A stretch of 40,446 nt of DNA from Actinomycetota bacterium (GTDB lineage Bacteria; Actinomycetota; Acidimicrobiia; IMCC26256; PALSA-555): positions 1 to 40,446 of the forward strand of contig VGBI01000013.1 of NCBI GenBank assembly GCA_016870595.1, given 5' to 3'. Shown piece after piece: positions 16,412-25,052 of this stretch (position 1 is the stretch's first letter; every line of letters starts with the position of its first letter). The translations under genes and the position numbers were made by a program. The notes below the pieces were generated by a model. That model was not told where the DNA came from. It did no database searches and saw nothing but the letters and a program-made list of their open reading frames with translations.

Positions 16412-17524
16412 ATGCCGACCCCGTCACCCCCGCCGGTGCGGGCCCTGGCCGTCCACCTGCCCCAGTTCCACCCCATCTCCGAGAACGACGAGTGGTGGGG
16501 CGCCGGGTTCACCGAGTGGCGCAACGTCGTGCGGGCCCGGCCCCTGGCCCGGTGGCACCACCAGCCCCACATCCCGGCCGACCTCGGCTTCTGCGACCTG
16601 CGGGTGGCCGAGACCCGCCAGGCCCAGGCCGACCTCGCCCGGGCCCACGGCATCGCCGGCTTCCTCTACTACCACTACTGGTTCTCGGGCCGGCGCCTGC
16701 TCGAGCGGCCGGTCGACGAGATCCTCGCGACGGGCACCCCCGACTTCCCCTTCGCGCTCACCTGGGCCAACGAGCACTGGGCCCGCACCTGGGACGGCGC
16801 CGCCGACCGGGTGCTGATGCGCCAGGAGTACTCCGACGCCGACGACCTCGCCCACATCCGCCACCTGCTGCCCGTGTTCGCCGACCCCCGCTACCTGCGC
16901 GTCGACGGCCGGCCGCTGTTCTGCGTGTACCACGCCCGCTCGCTCCCCGATTCCCGGCGCACCACCGACCGCTGGCGCGACGAGGCGGCGCGCGCCGGGA
17001 TCGGCGACCTCTACCTGTGCCGGATCGAGCACGACGGTGGCGGCGACCCCGCGGCGCTCGGCTTCGACGCCGGCATCGACTTCCAGCCCGACTTCGCCAA
17101 CCTCGGGCGCGCGCTGCGGCGCAGCGTCCCCGAGCGGGTCCTGCGTCGCCTGCGCGCCACGCCCCAGGTCTATCGCACCCACCGCGTCTTCGACTACGCC
17201 ACGGTCGTCGACCGCATGCTCGCGCGACCGTCGGTCGGGTACACCCGCTTCCCCGGGGTCACGCCGGGCTGGGACAACACGCCGCGCCGGGCCCGCCAGG
17301 GCATCATCCTGCGCGACGCCTCACCGGCGGAGTACGAGCGCTGGCTGCGCGCGGTGCTCGCCGGCTTCACGCCGCCGCGGTCCGACGAGAACTTCGTCGT
17401 GATCAACGCGTGGAACGAGTGGGCCGAGGGCAACCACCTCGAGCCGTGCCAGCGCTGGGGCCGCGGCTACCTCGAGGCCACCGCCCGGGTGCTCCACGAG
17501 CGCAACGGCGTGACGGTCGGCTGA
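16412..17524 (+). CDS. WbsX-type glycan-processing protein (Glyco_tran_WbsX, GH99-like fold)
   Basis: 370 residues. Family landmarks: AVHLPQFHPISENDEWWGAGFTEW at the start, GIAGFLYYHYWFSGRRLLE, FALTWANEHWART, and the C-terminal INAWNEWAEGNHLEPC. WbsX proteins occur in O-antigen and capsule clusters and have a TIM-barrel related to GH99/GH71; they are named glycosyltransferases by association, but a glycosidase activity is equally possible. The Glu residues of NEHW and NEWAEG would be the catalytic candidates. It is a single gene between catabolic operons with no other glycan gene within 17 kb, so the partner pathway is not visible here. It ends 11 bases before the convergent quinone oxidoreductase. 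Confidence 0.82.
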   Translation: MPTPSPPPVRALAVHLPQFHPISENDEWWGAGFTEWRNVVRARPLARWHHQPHIPADLGFCDLRVAETRQAQADLARAHGIAGFLYYHYWFSGRRLLERPVDEILATGTPDFPFALTWANEHWARTWDGAADRVLMRQEYSDADDLAHIRHLLPVFADPRYLRVDGRPLFCVYHARSLPDSRRTTDRWRDEAARAGIGDLYLCRIEHDGGGDPAALGFDAGIDFQPDFANLGRALRRSVPERVLRRLRATPQVYRTHRVFDYATVVDRMLARPSVGYTRFPGVTPGWDNTPRRARQGIILRDASPAEYERWLRAVLAGFTPPRSDENFVVINAWNEWAEGNHLEPCQRWGRGYLEATARVLHERNGVTVG

Positions 17525-17535
17525 CCCCGACGGTC

Positions 17536-18528
17536 TCAGGCGCCGTCGACGACGTCGGCGACGTCGACGACGACCTTGCCGACGGCCCTGCCGTCGCCCA
17601 CGTGGCGCAGGGCCGTCGCGGTCTCGGCGAGCGGGAACGTCGCCCCCACGTGCGGCGTGGCCAACCCCGCCCGGAACCACCCGACCAGCTCGGCCTCGCC
17701 ACGCGCGAGCGCCTCGGGCTCACGGGTCATGAACGACCCGAACTCGAACCCCATGATCCGACAGCCCTTGAGCAGCACGAGGTTCAGCGGGATCCGCGGG
17801 ATCTCCCCCGCTGCGAAGCCCACCACCACGAACCGCCCGCCGTAGCGCAGCGCCCGCAGGGCCGGCTCGGCGAGCGTGCCGCCGACCGGGTCGATCACCA
17901 CGTCGGCCCCACCGGGCAGCACAGCCTTCAGCGCGCCGCGCAGGTCACCGGCCCGGTGGTCGACGAGGTTCGTCGCCCCCATCAGGCGCGCGGCCTCGAG
18001 CTTCTCGGCCGACGACGCCACCGCGGTGACCGTTGCGCCCATCAGCACCGCGAGCTGCACCGCGGCGAGCCCGACCCCGCCCCCGGCCCCGAGGACCACG
18101 ACCTCCTCGCCCGGCGCCACCGCGGCCACCGACCGCAGCGAGTGGTACGCGGTCCGGTGGGCCACGCCGAAGGCGCAGGCGTGGCGGTCGTCGATCGCGT
18201 CGGGTGTGCGGGTCAGCGCGCCCGCACCCACCACCACCTGCTCGGCGAACGCGCCGACCAGCACGGTGCCGAAGACGCGGTCACCGGGCGCGAGCCCCGT
18301 CACCTCGGGCCCGAGCGCCGCGATCGTGCCCGCGAACTCGCTCCCGGGCACGAACGGGGCCGGCACCTTCAGCTGGTACTCGTTCGCGCAGAGGAGCACG
18401 TCGGGGTAGTTCACCGCCGCCGCCGTCACCGCGACCCGCACCTGGCCGGGCCTGGGCTCGGGCACGGGCCGGTCCTCGACCCGCACCCCCTCGGGCGGGC
18501 CGTGCACCGGGCAGACCGCGGCCCGCAC
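17536..18528 (-). CDS. Zinc-free quinone oxidoreductase/enoyl reductase, MDR superfamily
   Basis: 330 residues. The GroES-like N-terminal domain has VNYPDVLLCANEYQLKVPAPFVPGSEFAG, and the Rossmann domain has GAGGGVGLAAVQLA (about 148-161). The structural and catalytic zinc cysteines of alcohol dehydrogenases are absent, so this is the QOR group: NADPH-dependent reduction of quinones, enones or enoyl thioesters. The GTG start is one base after the stop of the kinase gene, so the two are coupled. As the last gene of the acyl-CoA dehydrogenase/kinase unit it may reduce an unsaturated intermediate. It is also a common stand-alone detoxification enzyme, so the link is inferred. Confidence 0.88.
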   Translation of the reverse strand: MRAAVCPVHGPPEGVRVEDRPVPEPRPGQVRVAVTAAAVNYPDVLLCANEYQLKVPAPFVPGSEFAGTIAALGPEVTGLAPGDRVFGTVLVGAFAEQVVVGAGALTRTPDAIDDRHACAFGVAHRTAYHSLRSVAAVAPGEEVVVLGAGGGVGLAAVQLAVLMGATVTAVASSAEKLEAARLMGATNLVDHRAGDLRGALKAVLPGGADVVIDPVGGTLAEPALRALRYGGRFVVVGFAAGEIPRIPLNLVLLKGCRIMGFEFGSFMTREPEALARGEAELVGWFRAGLATPHVGATFPLAETATALRHVGDGRAVGKVVVDVADVVDGA

Positions 18529-18529
18529 G

Positions 18530-19552
18530 TCAGCCCCGGTAGTCGGTGCTCTCGGCCAGGTCGGCGGCGCCCTGCATGAGGTCGAGCACGATCGGGCCGA
18601 ACGCGAGCAGCTTCTCGTCGTGCTGGGCCCGCTGGAAGCCCTGCTCGAGCACGATCGCGAGCTTCCACTTGGCCAGGATCACGTAGTAGTCGAGGTCGTC
18701 GACCTGACGGCCCGACACCTCGGCGTAGTGGGCCACGACCTGGTCGCGCGTGGGCATGCCCTGCATGTTGACGTACCCCGACGACTTGGCCGCCTCGGCC
18801 GAGGGGTCGTCGGGCCAGCCCTGCACCATCCACCCGAGGTCGAGCTTGGGGTCGCCCACCGTGCCCATCTCCCAGTCGACCAACGCGGCGAGCCGGGCCG
18901 GGGCGCCGTACTCGAACATCACGTTGGCGAACTGGTAGTCGCCGTGCATGAGCCCGGGGACGTAGTCGATCGGCTTGTGGGTCGAGAGCCACTGCGACGC
19001 GACCTCGATCCCGGGCAGCTCGCGGCCCTTGATACGTTCGAAGAACCGGATCCAGCGCTCCACCTGGCGCTCGTGGAACCCGTCGGGACGCCCGAGGTCC
19101 TGGAGCCCCTTGGCCTGCCAGTCCACCCGCGCGAGCAGGGCGATGCCCTCGGCCAGCTGGTAGCCGAGGCCGGCCCGCAGCGAGAGGTCCGACTCGAACG
19201 GCTCGGGCCACTTCTTGTCGACCATGCCCATCGGCGACCAGCCGTCGATGAAGCCCATCAGGTAGAAGGTCCGCCCGAGCACCGCCGGGTCCTCGCACAC
19301 GGCCACGGCCTTGGTGTGGGGGACGTCGGTGCCGTCGAGCGCCTCGACGATCCGCCACTCACGGAGGATCCCGTTATCGCGGTCGGGCGGGGCCGTCGCC
19401 GGCGGGATGCGGATCACGCAGTGGAGGTCGCCGCGCCGCAGCGCGTAGATCTCGTTCTGGCTGCCTCCGGAGATGAAGTCGTGCTCGAGCGGCTCACCCG
19501 CACCGGGCAGGCCCTGCTCGTCCATCCAGGCGGCGAGACGGGCGACGTCCAT
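18530..19552 (-). CDS. APH-family phosphotransferase, ACAD10/11-LvaA-like kinase
   Basis: 340 residues. The kinase fold is clear: FISGGSQNEIYAL (nucleotide loop), VIRIPP with a positively charged strand, Brenner motif HGDYQFAN (203-210) and DWEMGTVGDPKLDLG (226-240) holding the metal ligand. It belongs with the ACAD10/11-like aminoglycoside-phosphotransferase relatives, not with antibiotic resistance enzymes. In LvaA the same fold phosphorylates 4-hydroxyacyl-CoA. Here the ATG is fused to the stop of an acyl-CoA dehydrogenase (TGATG), and in animals the two domains are one protein (ACAD10/11), so a joint role is well supported by architecture. The substrate remains inferred. The 794-residue open frame that includes it is an accident of frame continuity. 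Confidence 0.87.
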   Translation of the reverse strand: MDVARLAAWMDEQGLPGAGEPLEHDFISGGSQNEIYALRRGDLHCVIRIPPATAPPDRDNGILREWRIVEALDGTDVPHTKAVAVCEDPAVLGRTFYLMGFIDGWSPMGMVDKKWPEPFESDLSLRAGLGYQLAEGIALLARVDWQAKGLQDLGRPDGFHERQVERWIRFFERIKGRELPGIEVASQWLSTHKPIDYVPGLMHGDYQFANVMFEYGAPARLAALVDWEMGTVGDPKLDLGWMVQGWPDDPSAEAAKSSGYVNMQGMPTRDQVVAHYAEVSGRQVDDLDYYVILAKWKLAIVLEQGFQRAQHDEKLLAFGPIVLDLMQGAADLAESTDYRG

Positions 19553-20853
19553 CAGAGGTTCCCCACTTCCAGCTCCAGGATCTCGGCGAACTTGGCCTTG
19601 GCCGCATCGACCTTGCCCGGGATCCACTCGGTCGGCCACATGCCGTCGGTCGCCTTGTAGTTGCGCAGCACCTGCCGGGCGATGGTGACCTTGTGCACCT
19701 CGGTCGGGCCGTCGGCCAGGCCCATGACCGCGGCCGAGTGCACCATGCCCATGAACGGCATCTCGTTGCTCACCCCGAGGGCACCGTGCACCTGCATCGC
19801 CCGCCAGGCGATGTCGTGCAGCACCGTCGGCATCACCACCTTGGCGGTGGCGATGTCCTTGCGGACCTTCTTGTAGTCGTTGTAGCGGTCGATCTCCCAC
19901 GCGGTGTAGAGCACGAACAGCCGGAACTGGATCAGCTGCGCGTAAGAGTCGGCGATGTAGCCCTGCACGAACTGCTTGTCGGCGAGCAGGCCGCCCGACA
20001 CCGTGCGGCTGAGCGCCCGCTCGCACATCATGTCGAGCGCCTTCTGCGCCACCGCGATGGTGCGCATCGCGTGGTGGATGCGGCCGCCGCCGAGCCTGGT
20101 CTGGGCGATGGCGAACGCCTGCCCCTCCCCGCCGAGCAGCGCGTCGGCCGGCACCCGCACCTCGTTGTAGTGGATGAGCGCGTGCGAGCCTTCGTTCAGC
20201 GCCTCGCCGTAGAGGCCGACGTTGCGCACGATCTCGATGCCGGGCGTGTCGCTCGGCACCAGGAACATCGACATCCCCTGGTAGGCGCTGACCTCGGGGT
20301 CGGTCACGGCCATGACGATGAGGAACGACGAGGTCTTGGCGTTCGACGAGTAGTACTTCCAGCCGTCGATCACCCACTGGTCGCCGTCCTTGTAGGCCCG
20401 GCACTTGAACAAGGTGGGGTCGGCCCCGGCGTGCGGCTCGGTCATCGAGTAGGTGGAGAAGCACTCGCCGTTGAGCAGCGGCATGAGGTACCGCTCCTTC
20501 TGCTCCTCGGTGCCGTAGTGGGCGATGATCTCGGCGTTGCCGGTGTCGGGGGCCTGGCAGCCGAACACGATCGACGCCCACAGCGAGCGGCCCAGGATCT
20601 CGTTGAGCAGCGCCAGCTTCAGCTGGCCGAAGCCCTGGCCGCCGAGCTCGGGGCCGAGGTGGGTGGCCCACATGCCCTGGCGGCGGACCTCCTCCTTGAG
20701 CGGGTCGATGATCGCCCGGCGCTCGGGGGTGAGGGGGTGGAACTGCAGGTGGGGGAAGGCGAGGTCGAGCGGTTCGCACTCCTCCCGCACGAACCGGTCG
20801 ACCCAGTCCAGCTTCTCCTGGAACTCGGGATCGGTCTCGAAGTCCCACGCCAT
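19552..20853 (-). CDS. Acyl-CoA dehydrogenase, ACAD11-like
   Basis: 433 residues. Motifs: STYSMTEPHAGADPTLFKCRA in the FAD domain, IDGWKYYSSNAK, an Arg-containing C-terminal bundle, QVHGALGVSNEMPF and LADGPTEVHKVTIARQVL at the C-terminus. These are the landmarks of ACAD10/11 and their bacterial relatives, which differ from fatty-acid ACADs in partnering with an APH-type kinase. The ATG at 20853 has GAGGGGG upstream. A likely promoter lies 60-90 bases upstream, so this gene starts a three-gene unit (dehydrogenase, kinase, quinone oxidoreductase). Expected role: acting on a phosphorylated or unsaturated acyl-CoA produced by the kinase. Confidence 0.9.
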   Translation of the reverse strand: MAWDFETDPEFQEKLDWVDRFVREECEPLDLAFPHLQFHPLTPERRAIIDPLKEEVRRQGMWATHLGPELGGQGFGQLKLALLNEILGRSLWASIVFGCQAPDTGNAEIIAHYGTEEQKERYLMPLLNGECFSTYSMTEPHAGADPTLFKCRAYKDGDQWVIDGWKYYSSNAKTSSFLIVMAVTDPEVSAYQGMSMFLVPSDTPGIEIVRNVGLYGEALNEGSHALIHYNEVRVPADALLGGEGQAFAIAQTRLGGGRIHHAMRTIAVAQKALDMMCERALSRTVSGGLLADKQFVQGYIADSYAQLIQFRLFVLYTAWEIDRYNDYKKVRKDIATAKVVMPTVLHDIAWRAMQVHGALGVSNEMPFMGMVHSAAVMGLADGPTEVHKVTIARQVLRNYKATDGMWPTEWIPGKVDAAKAKFAEILELEVGNL

Positions 20854-20912
20854 GCTCGTGCCCCCTCGCGTTCGTCGGTCCTGGTTGCCGGTTCTGGTCT
20901 CCGGGCAACTGC

Positions 20913-20942
20913 ATTCTCTCCGGGTGGCCCGCGGAACGTCCA
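20913..20942 (-). promoter_or_regulatory. Candidate promoter of the ACAD/kinase/QOR operon
   Basis: On the minus strand TGGACG (20942-20937) and GAGAAT (20918-20913) are separated by 18 bases. Transcription would start near 20906, giving a leader of about 53 bases with a G-rich ribosome site. It lies in the only sizeable gap (140 bases) of the leftward block. Confidence 0.4.
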
Positions 20943-20993
20943 TTCCGGCGCCGGACCGGGCCGGGACCCCGGCGACCGGTCGTCCGGGTCCGG

Positions 20994-21872
20994 CTACCGG
21001 CCCCGGAAGACGGGCGGCCGCTTCTCCACGTAGGCCCGGGCCGCCTCGGTGGCGTCGGCGGTGCGGGCGTTGGCCTCGTAGCGCTCGGCCTCCCGGTCGA
21101 GGAAGGCCCCGAGGTCGCTGCGCTCGGCGTCGTCGAGGCTGGCCTTGATCGCCGCCACGGTCAGGGGCGCCCGGGCCGCGAGATCGGCGGCGAGGGCGGC
21201 GGCCCGGTCGGCGAGGTGCTCGGGGGCGCAGACCTCCTCCACGAGGCCGAGGGCCGCGGCCTCGGCGGCGTCGACCCGCCGGGCCGTGAGGAACAGCTCG
21301 CGGGCCCGGCCCGCGCCCACCAGGCGGGGCAGGGTCCAGGCCAGGCCGTAGTCGCCGGTCTGGCCCACGCCCACGAACGCGGTGGTGAAGATCGCGCCGG
21401 TCGACGCGAGCCGCAGGTCGGCGGCGCAGGCGAGCGCCATCCCGGCCCCGGCCGCCGGACCGTTGACCGCGGCGATCACCGGCTGGGGCATGGCCCGCAG
21501 GATCTCGACGATCCGCGTGCACGACCGCACCGTGGCCGCCAGCCCCTCGGCCGCGGCGGCGCCACCGCCACCGGTCGGCGCGCCGCCGCCCGCGAGCGCA
21601 CCCACGTCGCCGCCCGCGCAGAACCCGCGTCCCGCACCGGTCAGCACGACCACGCGCACGGACGGATCGGCCGCGAGCGCCTCGAGCGCGCCGCGCAGGC
21701 GGTCGACCATCGGGCGCGACAGCGCGTTGAGGCGCTCGGGCCGGTGCAGGGTCACCGTGGCCACCGCACCCTGGTGGGTCACCCGTACGTCGTCGTCGTG
21801 CGCCGGGTCGTGCGCCGGGTCGCTCGGGTCGTTCACCGGGTCGCTCGGGTCGTTCGTCGCTGCGCCGGTCAT
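20994..21872 (-). CDS. Enoyl-CoA hydratase/isomerase (crotonase) family
   Basis: 292 residues. The N-terminus carries a low-complexity NDPSDP-type repeat (about 6-27). The crotonase core follows: VTLHRPERLNAL, the oxyanion loop GAGRGFCAGGDVGAL, and NGPAAGAGMALACAADLRLAS. At the usual catalytic positions the sequence reads GVGQTGDYGLAWTLPRL, with Asp where Glu is common, as in some PaaG-like isomerases. A Gly/Ala-rich insertion (about residues 98-115) lies after the first oxyanion loop. Likely role: hydration or isomerisation of the enoyl-CoA made by the two upstream dehydrogenase subunits, whose last gene ends 43 bases before this start. The ATG at 21872 avoids the unlikely longer N-terminus. 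Confidence 0.88.
   Translation of the reverse strand: MTGAATNDPSDPVNDPSDPAHDPAHDDDVRVTHQGAVATVTLHRPERLNALSRPMVDRLRGALEALAADPSVRVVVLTGAGRGFCAGGDVGALAGGGAPTGGGGAAAAEGLAATVRSCTRIVEILRAMPQPVIAAVNGPAAGAGMALACAADLRLASTGAIFTTAFVGVGQTGDYGLAWTLPRLVGAGRARELFLTARRVDAAEAAALGLVEEVCAPEHLADRAAALAADLAARAPLTVAAIKASLDDAERSDLGAFLDREAERYEANARTADATEAARAYVEKRPPVFRGR
21801..21855. repeat. 21-bp in-frame direct repeat at the crotonase N-terminus
   Basis: A 20-base sequence is repeated exactly at 21815-21834 and 21836-21855 (period 21), with a shorter related CGCCGGGTCG unit just before it. It encodes NDPSDP-type heptads outside the conserved fold. Confidence 0.85.
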
Positions 21873-21915
21873 CGTCGCTCCCTCCGGTCCGCGGGCTCGG
21901 GCCGTCGGCACTCTC

Positions 21916-22869
21916 TCAGAGGTCGACCAGGGTCGGCACACCGCCCGCCGCGATCCAGCCCCGCCCGAGGTCGGTCAGCAGCGCCTCGGGCGTCCCGAGG
22001 AGGCCCTCCAGCACGAGCAGACGGGTCCAGTGCCGGTGGAAGGGGTGGTCGGTCGTGAACCCGATGCCGCCGAGGACCTGCCGGCAGTGGTCGACCACGC
22101 TGCGGGCGGCCCGGCCCGCCGCGGCCTTGGCCAGCGCCGCGGTGACCGGGGTGCCCGCGACCGCGGCCGCGTCGAGCGCGGCCTCGAGGCCCTCGACCGC
22201 CACGAACGCGTCGGCGAGGTGGTGGCGCACGGCCTGAAACGCCGCGATCGGGCGACCGAACTGGATGCGGGTGCGGGCGTGGTCGCGCGCCTGGTCGACC
22301 ACGGTCCGGGCCGCCCCCGCAACCTCGTGACCGACGGCCCGCTGTCCGAGCGCCACCGCGGCGGCCCAGGCCCGTCCGTCGTCCGGGGTCGGAGTCACCC
22401 CGGGCCACTCGGCCCGCACGGCGTGGAACCCGCCGGCGGGGTCGACGCCCCCGATCGGCGTCACCGTGCCCGCACCCACCGGCACGACCACGGGTCCCGC
22501 GTCGGTGGCGACGAGGAGGTCGGTCGCGGTGGCCGCCCGGGCGGTGCCGAGGCCGGCGACCCGCACCGTCCCGGCGGTGACGGTCCCGGGTGGGGCCCAG
22601 CCCCCGAAGGCCGGGAGCACCACCGCGAGGTCGGGCCGGGGCGCGAACCCGAGCGCGTGGGCGCACAGGTCGTCGAGCGCGCCGCTGCGGGCCCCGGTGC
22701 GGCCGAGCGCACCGAACACCGCTGCGACGGCGGCCTCGGGCTCGTCGCTGAGCATCGCCGGCCAGCCGAGACGCGCGAGCACCGGATCCACCGGCACGTC
22801 GCGCGCGACGGCGTCGGCGACCGCCGTCTGCACGCTCGCGTCGAGCAGCGCGCGCTCGGCCGCGTCCAT
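21916..22869 (-). CDS. Acyl-CoA dehydrogenase-like subunit, small partner lacking the catalytic C-terminus
   Basis: 317 residues, shorter than a full ACAD. The C-terminal FAD-contact motifs are present (ARTRIQFGRPIAAFQAVRHHLAD; QVLGGIGFTTDHPFHRHW) but the central SEP-x-x-GSD and Q-K-W-x-T motifs are missing, the middle being a reduced beta domain. This is the pattern of the non-catalytic or complementary subunit in heteromeric alpha2beta2 ACADs such as FadE26/27 and FadE28/29 of mycobacterial steroid side-chain degradation. It overlaps the larger partner upstream by TGATG, so equal production is likely. Function as part of a heterocomplex is inferred from these complementary motifs. Confidence 0.85.
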   Translation of the reverse strand: MDAAERALLDASVQTAVADAVARDVPVDPVLARLGWPAMLSDEPEAAVAAVFGALGRTGARSGALDDLCAHALGFAPRPDLAVVLPAFGGWAPPGTVTAGTVRVAGLGTARAATATDLLVATDAGPVVVPVGAGTVTPIGGVDPAGGFHAVRAEWPGVTPTPDDGRAWAAAVALGQRAVGHEVAGAARTVVDQARDHARTRIQFGRPIAAFQAVRHHLADAFVAVEGLEAALDAAAVAGTPVTAALAKAAAGRAARSVVDHCRQVLGGIGFTTDHPFHRHWTRLLVLEGLLGTPEALLTDLGRGWIAAGGVPTLVDL

Positions 22870-24032
22870 CACCCCTCCGGACCGAGGTCGAGGAGGCGCC
22901 GGGCGACGATGTTGCGCTGGATCTCGGCGGTGCCGCCGTACACCGTGACCGCGCGCGAGTAGAGGTACTCGCGGCGCCACACGGCCGCGACCGGGTCGTC
23001 GGCGAGCTCGACCGTGCCGGGCAGGAGGGCCCGCGCGGCATCGAACGTGGCCAGCTCGGCCGCGGCCACGAGCAGCTTGTCGACCGAGGTCTCCGGGCCC
23101 AGGGTCTCGCCCGCGGCAAGGCGGTGCAGCGTGGCGCGTGACCGCGCCCGCAGCGTGTGCACCGCACCGACGGCCTCGCCCAGCGCAAGCGCGGCCCGGT
23201 CGTCGGCGGGTGCCGCGGCGGCGAGGCGGGTGCAGCGCTGCTCGAGGTAGGCGATGCGGTGCCAGAAGCAGGTCGACCGCTCGTAGGGCAGGATGCGCAT
23301 CGCGAGGTCCCAGCCCCCGTCGCGCGCGCCGAGGACGCGGTCGGCGGGCACGACCACGTCGTCGAAGAACACCTCGGCGAACTCCCGGGCCCCGTTCACC
23401 ATCTCGATCGGGGCGACGGTGATCCCGGGGTCGTCCATGTCGACGAGGAACGCGGTGATCGCGCGGTGGCGGGCCTCGGGCGGCCCGGTCCGGGCGAGCA
23501 GCACGCACCGGTCGGCGTACTGCGCCAGGCTCGTCCACACCTTCTGGCCCCGCACCACGAAGGCCGACGCGGTCGCGGGGTCGCCCCCGACCGGGGTGGC
23601 CCGGCAGGTCAGGGCGGCGAGGTCACTGCCGGTCGCCGGCTCCGAGAACCCCTGGCACCACACCTCGGCGCCCGAGCACAGGCGGGGCACCCACTCGGCC
23701 GCCCGGTCGGCCGGGGCCGCCTCGATCACCGTGGGGGCGAGCACCTCGATCATCGCGAGCACGCCGGGGTCGGCGAGGTCGCGGGCCACCAGCGTCGCCC
23801 CGAGCTCGGCCCGCAGCAGGGGCGAACCGCCCAGCCCCCCGGCCCGCTCGGGCCAGCCCCACCGCCCGAGGTCGGCGGCCCAGAGGCGCCCGAGGATCCG
23901 CCGCGTTCGCACGACGCGCCGGTTGAGGTCGTCGGCCGCCGTCGGCGCGGCCCCGGTGTCGGCGACGGTGTCGGCGTCGGCGTCGGCGTCGAGCCAGGCG
24001 CGCAGCGCCGCGCGGTACCGGGCGAGGTCCAT
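22869..24032 (-). CDS. Acyl-CoA dehydrogenase, large partner of a heteromeric pair
   Basis: 387 residues. Contains the motifs absent in its partner: GFSEPATGSDLAALTCRA, VVRGQKVWTSLAQYADRCVLLART and the C-terminal SRAVTVYGGTAEIQRNIVARRLLDLG. An acidic DADADAD stretch lies near the N-terminus. Together the two subunits would form one complete FAD site, as known for steroid and bulky side-chain ACADs. It starts 10 bases after the phosphotriesterase-family gene and overlaps the small subunit, so all lie on one transcript. The likely substrate is a bulky or cyclic acyl-CoA; which one is not visible. Confidence 0.88.
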   Translation of the reverse strand: MDLARYRAALRAWLDADADADTVADTGAAPTAADDLNRRVVRTRRILGRLWAADLGRWGWPERAGGLGGSPLLRAELGATLVARDLADPGVLAMIEVLAPTVIEAAPADRAAEWVPRLCSGAEVWCQGFSEPATGSDLAALTCRATPVGGDPATASAFVVRGQKVWTSLAQYADRCVLLARTGPPEARHRAITAFLVDMDDPGITVAPIEMVNGAREFAEVFFDDVVVPADRVLGARDGGWDLAMRILPYERSTCFWHRIAYLEQRCTRLAAAAPADDRAALALGEAVGAVHTLRARSRATLHRLAAGETLGPETSVDKLLVAAAELATFDAARALLPGTVELADDPVAAVWRREYLYSRAVTVYGGTAEIQRNIVARRLLDLGPEG

Positions 24033-24042
24033 CCGGGCGGGC

Positions 24043-25041
24043 TCAGACCCCGGCGAGGAGGCGGCGGGGGTTGTCGACGAAGATCGTCTCGAGGTCGGCC
24101 TCGGTCACGCCGCGCGCCGTGAGCATCGGCGCGAAGCCGGTGGTGATGTAGGTGTAGGGCCGGTCGGAGGTCTGCCACTCGATGTCGGCCCGGCGGGCCG
24201 CCGCGGCCGCGCGGTACTCGGGTGGCACCCAGTACGCGGGCCGCGGCGCGGTGGTCACGCAGATGTGGTCCTGCGACAGGCACACCTGCCCGGTGAAGCC
24301 CTCGTGCACCAGCGCGGCCACGTGGTCGGCCCGGCGCTCGTCGGGGGCGATGATCTCGAGCCCGACCCGGTCGATGCCGACGAAGGTGCCCTGCGCCGCG
24401 AGCGCCCGGATCGGCGCGACGTCGGTCTGCTCGTCCTGGTGCCCGATGAGCACCCGGCCGAGGTCGGCGCCGTGCTCGGCGAAGATGTCCTGCTGGGTGT
24501 CGCCGTAGCGCGAGTGCTCGGTGTGGGTGATGATCGCGACGTCGGTCGCCCGCTGCGCGAGCGCGGCGCCCGTGAGCACCCGCCGCTCGGCGTCGCTCAC
24601 CTCGGCCCCGGTCGCGGCCTTGATGACCCCGGCCCGGATGCCGCCGGTGCCCGCGATCCCCTCGGTGAGCTCGGCCGCGTAGTGCTCGGCGATCTCCTCG
24701 GGATCACGGGCCCGCCAGTAGAAGGGCAGGCCCCAGCCCTCGTGCTGGGTGTAGAAGCCCGTCGCGCACACCACGTGCATCCCCGACGCCTGCGACACCT
24801 CGGCGTACAGTTCGGGGTCGCGCCCGAGCTCGATCGGGCACGGGTCGACGAAGGTCCGGAAGCCGCCGTCGCGCAGCTCGGCCAGCTTGTCGGTGGCCCG
24901 GGCGACGACGTCGGCCCGGGTCCAGCGCGCCGTCCGCTCCAGCTCCTCGCCCGGCCAGGTGATCACGATGTGCTCGTGCACCAGCGTGCGCCCGAGGTCG
25001 GCCGCGTCCACCGGGCCGAGGACCGTCATCACCTGCGCCAT
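24043..25041 (-). CDS. Phosphotriesterase-family metal-dependent hydrolase
   Basis: 332 residues, a TIM-barrel of the PTE family. Binuclear metal ligands are visible in order: HEH (22-24), the carboxylated Lys in AGVIKAATG (near 145), His in IITHTEHS, His in IGHQDEQTD, and Asp in LSQDH. GFYTQHEG and the C-terminal VDNPRRLL are family features. Most members are lactonases or hydrolases of natural esters, and phosphotriesterase activity is usually a side reaction. Start at ATG 25041; an in-frame ATG five codons later is an alternative. It follows eutC after 89 bases that contain a 10-bp tandem repeat and precedes the acyl-CoA dehydrogenase pair by 10 bases. A lactone or ester substrate would fit the neighbours. 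Confidence 0.87.
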   Translation of the reverse strand: MAQVMTVLGPVDAADLGRTLVHEHIVITWPGEELERTARWTRADVVARATDKLAELRDGGFRTFVDPCPIELGRDPELYAEVSQASGMHVVCATGFYTQHEGWGLPFYWRARDPEEIAEHYAAELTEGIAGTGGIRAGVIKAATGAEVSDAERRVLTGAALAQRATDVAIITHTEHSRYGDTQQDIFAEHGADLGRVLIGHQDEQTDVAPIRALAAQGTFVGIDRVGLEIIAPDERRADHVAALVHEGFTGQVCLSQDHICVTTAPRPAYWVPPEYRAAAAARRADIEWQTSDRPYTYITTGFAPMLTARGVTEADLETIFVDNPRRLLAGV

Positions 25042-25052
25042 CGCCGCCCCCT

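Noticed and set aside
18530-19552. An aminoglycoside resistance gene.
   Set aside because: The kinase motifs and the overlap with an ACAD11-like gene place it with acyl-CoA metabolism, not antibiotic phosphorylation.
18530-20914. A 794-codon frame fusing an upstream region to the APH kinase, which would mimic animal ACAD10/11.
   Set aside because: The upstream part is a shadow of the acyl-CoA dehydrogenase in another frame. The two genes are separate and joined by TGATG.
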